A stretch of DNA of 64,000 nt from Methanobacterium sp. UBA353 (GTDB lineage Archaea > Methanobacteriota > Methanobacteria > Methanobacteriales > Methanobacteriaceae): NCBI GenBank assembly GCA_002496805.1, contig DALO01000029.1, positions 62,001 through 126,000 on the forward strand. The letters run 5' to 3'. This document shows positions 58,870 through 64,000 of the stretch, piece by piece. The position numbers were made by a program, and so were the translations under genes. The stretch's first letter is position 1; each line of letters starts with the position of its first letter. The notes beneath the pieces are model-generated. The model saw only the letters and a list, made by a program, of their open reading frames with translations. It did no database searches and was not told where the DNA came from.

Positions 58870-59690
58870 AAATGCGAAAGGGAGCTTAAAAAGACACCGC
58901 AACAAACTGTTAGTATAACTGACCTTGAAACACGATGGATGAAGAATAAAAAAGGTCGTATGGAATTTTCGTATAAATATGCAAATTGCAGTGGATCATA
59001 ATTCAGGAATAATACTTGCTAGCACCATAACACAAGACCCCACTTACCATTATCAATTAATACCCCCTAAATTGAACAAATAACACAAATAATAGGATCA
59101 TTACCTAGTTTTACCAAGATTAGTGCAGTATAATAGATACTATACAAAGAAAATAATCTAAGATATTTAACTGAATAACGGATTAGATGGTTACATAACC
59201 CAACAGAAAAACATAGTATAATGAAACTAAAAAACATTTTAAAAAAGATAAACCATTTTCCAAACACCATTTCAAATATAATTACATTTTCAGACGTTTA
59301 TTATATGTCCAAATGGCAAAGAACTAAAGTATAAGAAGAGTTATAATTATAAATAAGCCCATATGAGACAATACTATTCTAGTGACTGTTTAAAATGTTT
59401 GGGATCAGGAAAAAATGCGTTGGTAAAGGCAGGGTAAGAGTAATACAGACTATGGGGATGTTTTAGCTAAACAAATGGTCCGTAAAATGGAAACTACAAA
59501 TGGGAAGTTAGAGTTTGCTAAACGAAAAGAAACAGTGGAATGGCCATTTGGAAACATAAAAACAAAATTTAAAGCACACAGAATTTCTAACACGTAGATT
59601 AACACAAACAACAACAGAAAAAAACCTGATTAACACAGCACACAACATAAAAAGAATCCATAATGAAATTCAATCACAAAAAAAGAAAAA
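58870..59690 (+). pseudogene. Decayed IS1182-family transposase
   Basis: Fragments in shifting frames match the order of an IS1182 transposase: DLETRWMKNKKGRMEFSYK (59-kb edge), then MQIAVDHNSGIILAST and TQDPTYHYQLIP, IEQITQIIGSLPSFTKIS, LRYLTE, a Cys-containing ICPNGKELKYKK..DCLKCLGSGK, and a terminal KRKETVEWPFGNIKTKFKAH. Multiple stops and frameshifts separate them. It lies directly after the first remnant, so two elements were inserted here and have decayed. Confidence 0.85.
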
Positions 59691-59770
59691 TAATATTATA
59701 AATACATAAAGAAATAAAAATTCAAATAATTAAATGTTAATGTTTTATGATATGGTTAAGAGGTAAAACC

Positions 59771-60952
59771 TTGAAAATATGCATTGTTACTACAATGTTC
59801 CCAAAATTTTTGGGAGATTATTATGGTTCTTTTATCTTTGACGAAGTTAAAGCATTAACCAAAAAGGGATTTGAAGTTCATGTTGTTACTCAGCATAATC
59901 CTGGAATATCTTATGAAGAGGTTATGGATAACATTTATATTCACAGATTTAAATGGCTTGAACCCAAAAAATTCAGGGCCCTTGTTCATTTTGAAGGGTT
60001 AATGGATATTATTCGAATGATCACGTATGTCATATCTTTGTTTTTAAATTTAATCCTAATCATATGGAAATATAAAATTCAAATTATCCATGCTCATTCT
60101 GTTATTCCTACAGGTTTTATAGCCTCATTGGTATCAAAAATAATGCGTAAACCTCTTTTCATTACTGCACATGGTATGGATATTAACAATTTTGAAAATC
60201 AAAGGTTTTTCAATTACTTTATTTCACATTCTCTAAATTCTAGCTACAAATCAATAGCTGTCAGCGAAGATCTCGCTAATAAAATGAGATTAATGGTAAA
60301 TGATGACAATAAAATTGTCGTTATAAAAAATGCAGTGGATACAGACAGATTCAATCCAAATAAAAACATAAATATCCGCCAAAATTTTGGTATTAAATAT
60401 GAAGATGTTGTAATTTTATTTGTAGGATATTTAGATGAATTTAAAGGGATATTTGAGTTAATAAATGCATTTAATACAATTTCTAAAGATAATAAGAATG
60501 TTAAACTGCTAATGGTGGGTGTAGGACCTAAGAAAAAAAATTTGTTAAAGATTCTGAAAAAGAGGAGGATTGAAAGCAAAGTAATATTTACAGGGAGGAT
60601 TGATCATCAAAAGATTCATAATTACTACCAAGCTGCAGATATTTTCGTACTTCCATCTTATACAGAAGGCGGCGGACCACCATTAGTTATAATGGAAGCT
60701 ATGGCTTGTGCCCTTCCTATAATTGCCACAAAAGTGGGAGGGATACCGGAAGGCGTTGAAAATGGTGTAAATGGATTCCTTGTTAGTGCTAAAAATGTAG
60801 ATGAATTGTCAAAAAAATTGAATATTCTTATTAAAGATGATAATTTAAGAAATAAATTTGGAAATAACTCATTGGACAAAATAAGCAAATATTCAATGAT
60901 TTTAGGTAAAAAAACAGAAAATTTAATAAAATTGTATAAAAAATCAAATTAA
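59771..60952 (+). CDS. Glycosyltransferase family 4
   Basis: A 393-residue GT-B enzyme: MKICIVTTMFPKFLGDYYGSF at the start, ITAHGMDINNFE, VKLLMVGVGPKKKNL, FTGRIDHQKIHNYYQAADIF split over the middle, and the donor-binding PSYTEGGGPPLVIMEAMACALP with the E-x7-E pattern. Transfers a sugar from a nucleotide donor to a glycan or lipid on the cytoplasmic face. TTG at 59771 has AAGAGGTAAAA before it; an in-frame ATG lies at 59747. It begins 80 bases after the IS remnant and ends overlapping the next, convergent, gene by 4 bases. Confidence 0.93.
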   Translation: MKICIVTTMFPKFLGDYYGSFIFDEVKALTKKGFEVHVVTQHNPGISYEEVMDNIYIHRFKWLEPKKFRALVHFEGLMDIIRMITYVISLFLNLILIIWKYKIQIIHAHSVIPTGFIASLVSKIMRKPLFITAHGMDINNFENQRFFNYFISHSLNSSYKSIAVSEDLANKMRLMVNDDNKIVVIKNAVDTDRFNPNKNINIRQNFGIKYEDVVILFVGYLDEFKGIFELINAFNTISKDNKNVKLLMVGVGPKKKNLLKILKKRRIESKVIFTGRIDHQKIHNYYQAADIFVLPSYTEGGGPPLVIMEAMACALPIIATKVGGIPEGVENGVNGFLVSAKNVDELSKKLNILIKDDNLRNKFGNNSLDKISKYSMILGKKTENLIKLYKKSN

Positions 60953-61965
60953 AATTCATTTATCATAGTAATTATTCCATCATATACTCCTCTGTAATAA
61001 GCTAGGAATAGTTTGACGTTATTATAGTATATGCTCAAAAATAAAGGAAGTATCCCTACTCCAACAAATTGATAAATAATGAAAAACAGAAAATCAGTTT
61101 TTTTGGCCCATTTTTTCATTAATAACCATCTGTTCCTTGTTATGTAATACAAACCAACTTCACCGGCAATTCCTCCACCTGATTGGGATACTTTATGCCA
61201 TATTTTGCTATTGGGAACAAAAACAGTTTTATAACCTCTTTCAGATGCTCGCAAGGTCCAATCTATCTCTTCAAAATATAGGAAGAATTTTTTATCAAAT
61301 AATCCTATTTTTTCAATCACTTCTTTTTTAATAAAAAAAGCACATCCACTTGCATATTCAATTTCGGTCATTTGGTCATGTTGTCCTATGTCAATTTCAT
61401 TATATCCAATGTTAAGGCCTCTGCAGAATTTCCACGAAATTTTACCCTTTGCAAACCATATTCTATTAGGTTCATCATAATAATAGATCTTTGGACCCAC
61501 AATTCCAATCTTATCATTACTTTCAGATACTTTCACCATTTCAATTAAAAAATCTTTATCAACTACCGTATCATTATTCAAAAGTAGTATATAATCCGGA
61601 TTTAAGTTTAATGCGTATCTAATTCCAATATTATTCCCTTCAGCAAATCCTTCATTTTTATCATTTTTAATTAAAATAAGATTAGAAGATGAGGATTTAA
61701 TACTATTTTGAAAATTATTATTAAATTCTGTTTCTAAGATTTTAACAGGTTTATTCGAGGGATCATATTCAAAAAATGGTGATTTGACAATTATTTCACC
61801 ATTACAATATTCTTTAATTTTCTTTAATGATTCATCCCTAGAATCATTATCAACAACAATCACATTGTAATTTGAATAATCGTTTTGGAAGATAGATTCC
61901 AAACATTCTATGGTATCTTGCCATCCATTCCAGTTTAAAATAATAATACTAATTTTTTGATTCAT
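60949..61965 (-). CDS. Glycosyltransferase family 2, rhamnosyltransferase-like, copy A
   Basis: A 338-residue GT-A enzyme: SIIILNWNGWQDTIECLESIF, VIVVDNDSRDESL, YILLLNNDTVVDKDFL (the metal-binding DxD-like acids), GIVGPKIYYYDEPNRIWFA, YFEEIDWTLRASERGYKT (the catalytic Glu-Asp region). A C-terminal hydrophobic helix pair (about 290-320) suggests membrane attachment. AGGATG precedes the ATG at 61965. Paralogous to the next gene. Confidence 0.92.
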   Translation of the reverse strand: MNQKISIIILNWNGWQDTIECLESIFQNDYSNYNVIVVDNDSRDESLKKIKEYCNGEIIVKSPFFEYDPSNKPVKILETEFNNNFQNSIKSSSSNLILIKNDKNEGFAEGNNIGIRYALNLNPDYILLLNNDTVVDKDFLIEMVKVSESNDKIGIVGPKIYYYDEPNRIWFAKGKISWKFCRGLNIGYNEIDIGQHDQMTEIEYASGCAFFIKKEVIEKIGLFDKKFFLYFEEIDWTLRASERGYKTVFVPNSKIWHKVSQSGGGIAGEVGLYYITRNRWLLMKKWAKKTDFLFFIIYQFVGVGILPLFLSIYYNNVKLFLAYYRGVYDGIITMINEF

Positions 61966-62086
61966 TTGCACATCCTAAATTAGTAGATCCATAATAGGAT
62001 ATTGATCATCAGTTTGATATTTTCCCTTAAATTGATTATGCTGAATTTGTATTATTTCTAAATAATATTATACTAAAATGGTTTAT

Positions 62087-63064
62087 TTAAGATTTTTTTT
62101 CTAAATTTATTAATTTTCTAGAGTTAATTAAACAAACCAATATCACATAAGTTATTATAAATTTTAGCAAAATAAAGCTAAATAATATCTTCTGTTTAAT
62201 GGTTCCATACTCTTTAACTGTTGAAGTAATATTCTTTATACTCAATCTTTGAAAATATAGTAATTTTGAGTCTTCTTTTTTAATGCTTCTCCCAATTTTA
62301 TGATATACTATGGATTGGGGTACGTATATGGCCTTCCATGAGTTTATATATGCTCGCCATGAAAATTCTGCATCCTCATATTGGGTAACTAAATCCTCTC
62401 TAAATAGGCCGATTGATTCAAGCATTTCACGTTTATAAAGACAAGCAGCTCCTTTAGCCCCGATTACTTCAATTCGATTATCATATTGGTTTTTATCAAT
62501 TTTTTTAGAACCCCTATCTACAACTCTTCCCCAACTTATTATATGGCCCGTAGAATCAAGTACATGGCGATTGTTTGCATTTAAAATTTTAGGTGCAAAT
62601 ATTCCTACTTTTTCTTGGTTTTTTGTGGCATTTATTAATTCTTTTAAGAAATTTTTGTCTACAATAGTATCATTATTTAATAATAAAATGTAATCTGGAT
62701 AAAAAATTTTTAATGCTATTTTCATACCAATATTGTTACCCTTGGCATATCCATAATTTTTTGAATTTTTCAAAATTATTAGTTTTTGATCTAATCTTTT
62801 TTCATCACGATTGATTGAGTTGAAAGTTTTTTCTTCATATTCTAATAACTTAATATTTAGATCTTTAATCTGTGATTTAAGGTTAGTTTTATTTGAGAAA
62901 TGTTCTCTTATTTTTTTGATGGAATCGTCCTGAGAATTATTGTCTACTAAAATAACCTCATAATTCGGGTAATTAATCTGGTATACTGATTCTAAGCACT
63001 CTATGGTGTCGTCCCATCCGTTCCAATTTAAAATAATAATTATAATTTTATTTTTAGCATCCAT
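62087..63064 (-). CDS. Glycosyltransferase family 2, rhamnosyltransferase-like, copy B
   Basis: A 325-residue GT-A enzyme similar to copy A over its whole length (ILNWNGWDDTIECLESVYQ, ILVDNNSQDDSIKK, YILLLNNDTIVDKNFL, YEDAEFSWRAYINSW). A C-terminal hydrophobic helix (IKQKILFSFILLKFIITYVI) probably anchors it. The start codon follows a weak ribosome site. Acts on surface glycan by context. Confidence 0.9.
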   Translation of the reverse strand: MDAKNKIIIIILNWNGWDDTIECLESVYQINYPNYEVILVDNNSQDDSIKKIREHFSNKTNLKSQIKDLNIKLLEYEEKTFNSINRDEKRLDQKLIILKNSKNYGYAKGNNIGMKIALKIFYPDYILLLNNDTIVDKNFLKELINATKNQEKVGIFAPKILNANNRHVLDSTGHIISWGRVVDRGSKKIDKNQYDNRIEVIGAKGAACLYKREMLESIGLFREDLVTQYEDAEFSWRAYINSWKAIYVPQSIVYHKIGRSIKKEDSKLLYFQRLSIKNITSTVKEYGTIKQKILFSFILLKFIITYVILVCLINSRKLINLEKKS

Positions 63065-63082
63065 ATTAAATCGTTCTTTAAA

Positions 63083-63835
63083 CTATAGATAATATTCTCT
63101 ATTTCCAGTGATCAATATTCGCAAATTAGAAATCCATCTTCTAATGATATACCATGTTTTCTGCAAACGAAAGGAATAAGTGGTATTCCAATTCCAAACA
63201 GTAGTATAAATGCGATTATAATCTTTTTTATATTTTCTTAATAATTTCTCAAGAACAATAAAGTAACTATTTGAAAATGAATCTCCATGTGATGCGTGAT
63301 AAACATATTTTGGAAGTACATAAACATCTAAATTGTTTTTAAGTATGCTTAAACAATAATCTACACAATACAAATGCCAATTGTTACAAATTTCTTCATC
63401 AAATTTAAACCTATTAAAAACTGTTTGGGGAATAATAAAAAGGCATTCATCTACTGTCTGAACTTTTTGGGGTTGGTTAATTTTAAATTTCGACAGAAAA
63501 GTTGGGGGAATGCCATCTTTGATATTTGTCACCATGCCCTCTTTGGACTTTCCTGCAACACCAGCAACACCTAAATTAAATAATGAATCCAAAGTAATTT
63601 CAACTTTTTCTAACCAATTTTTAGAGTGCAAATCGACATCTTGATGAACAAAAATTAAATATTTCCCTTTAGCTTTTTTAGCTCCCTTATTCAGGGCTTG
63701 TGATGCTGATTCATATTTATTGCTACTATTATCTATTAAAATTAATTCATAATTAACTGTTTGGTTTTTCAAACTTTTTAGCAAGTAATTGTCCAAAACT
63801 TTTGTATTGTTAAAAACACACACTATTGAAATCAT
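63083..63835 (-). CDS. Glycosyltransferase, GT2-like
   Basis: A 250-residue protein of the GT-A/GT2-like type: MISIVCVFNNTKVLDNYLLKS at the start, LILIDNSSNKYESASQALN, and KYLIFVHQDVDLHSKNWLEK with an HQDVD acidic motif seen in rhamnan and other surface glycan transferases. A frame extension to 63883 exists, but AGGATATTA sits before the ATG at 63835. It lies 18 bases upstream of copy B on the same strand, so one operon is likely. Confidence 0.8.
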   Translation of the reverse strand: MISIVCVFNNTKVLDNYLLKSLKNQTVNYELILIDNSSNKYESASQALNKGAKKAKGKYLIFVHQDVDLHSKNWLEKVEITLDSLFNLGVAGVAGKSKEGMVTNIKDGIPPTFLSKFKINQPQKVQTVDECLFIIPQTVFNRFKFDEEICNNWHLYCVDYCLSILKNNLDVYVLPKYVYHASHGDSFSNSYFIVLEKLLRKYKKDYNRIYTTVWNWNTTYSFRLQKTWYIIRRWISNLRILITGNREYYL

Positions 63836-64000
63836 TAATATCCTATCTGATTTACTATTTGAATATCTTTTCCAATTTTGCAAAACTGGTCTTGAGTGAT
63901 AAAGTTAATATTTTTCACAAATTATCTATATTCATAATAGTAAATGGAATAATAAAATTAATGACTAAATTATTATATCAATTCGTCACGATTCCACATC

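Noticed and set aside
59067..59270. 67-residue minus-strand ORF in the IS1182 remnant
   Set aside because: It is antisense to recognisable transposase pieces in AT-rich DNA and reads like a chance frame.

Overview
The window reads as chromosome of a hydrogenotrophic methanogenic archaeon of the order Methanobacteriales, most likely Methanobacterium or a close relative. The evidence is the gene content: a run of methanogenesis marker protein genes with a stand-alone nifB, soluble heterodisulfide reductase hdrC-hdrB, 2-phosphoglycerate kinase (cyclic 2,3-diphosphoglycerate pathway), an F420H2-oxidase-type flavodiiron protein, archaeal Trm5, Dph5 and Nob1, an archaeal 7S (SRP) RNA, TATA/BRE promoters, strong GGAGGTGA-type ribosome binding sites and many TTG or GTG starts. 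No rRNA, CRISPR array or prophage is visible.

Layout. 1-15.1 kb: a CocE/NonD hydrolase cut by the window edge, iorAB facing a paaK/ACT operon (aryl acid and aromatic amino acid metabolism), two paralogous sodium:solute symporters (the second with a small partner protein), a metallo-beta-lactamase-fold hydrolase and an AT-rich proton P-type ATPase. 15.3-19.3 kb: housekeeping genes (PRC-barrel protein, a 49-residue zinc-knuckle protein, pyrE, a MoaB/MogA protein with a possible structured leader, nob1, a DUF2117 protein). 19.4-25.9 kb: a tightly packed methanogenesis marker operon (markers 2, 3, 6, DUF2111, 5, 15, 17) followed by nifB, read here as a module for activating methyl-coenzyme M reductase. 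26-35.1 kb: mtnA, trm5, dph5, an orphan adenine methylase, an ABC exporter, methyltransferases and a TGT/ArcS-like protein. 35.3-40.4 kb: hdrCB behind a palindrome-bearing promoter, then DUF749, DUF2096, a phosphoesterase, 2-phosphoglycerate kinase and a CBS protein. 40.4-54.1 kb: flavodiiron protein, 7S RNA plus tRNA-Ser(GCU), two aminotransferases, a QueG-like iron-sulfur protein, a second P-type ATPase, a B12-type radical SAM protein, coaD and a DUF84 NTPase. 49.8-51.3 and 54.1-64 kb: a low-GC surface-glycan region (two multi-membrane glycosyltransferase-like proteins, a flippase, one GT4 and three GT2-type transferases) with two decayed insertion sequences in its middle.

How it fits together. 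Methanogenesis is represented at two linked points: HdrCB reduces the CoM-S-S-CoB heterodisulfide, and the marker/NifB operon probably supplies the machinery and metal cluster that reactivates methyl-coenzyme M reductase. The most unusual single observation is that hdrC carries a 119-codon Lys/Glu-rich N-terminal extension in frame, yet retains a strong ribosome binding site and ATG exactly at the start of the ordinary HdrC sequence, so one gene may give a long and a short subunit. Other points worth a second look are the palindrome upstream of the hdr promoter, a folded leader-like element upstream of moaB/mogA, a promoter with no gene behind it near 9.89 kb, and the unplaced DUF2111 member of the marker operon.
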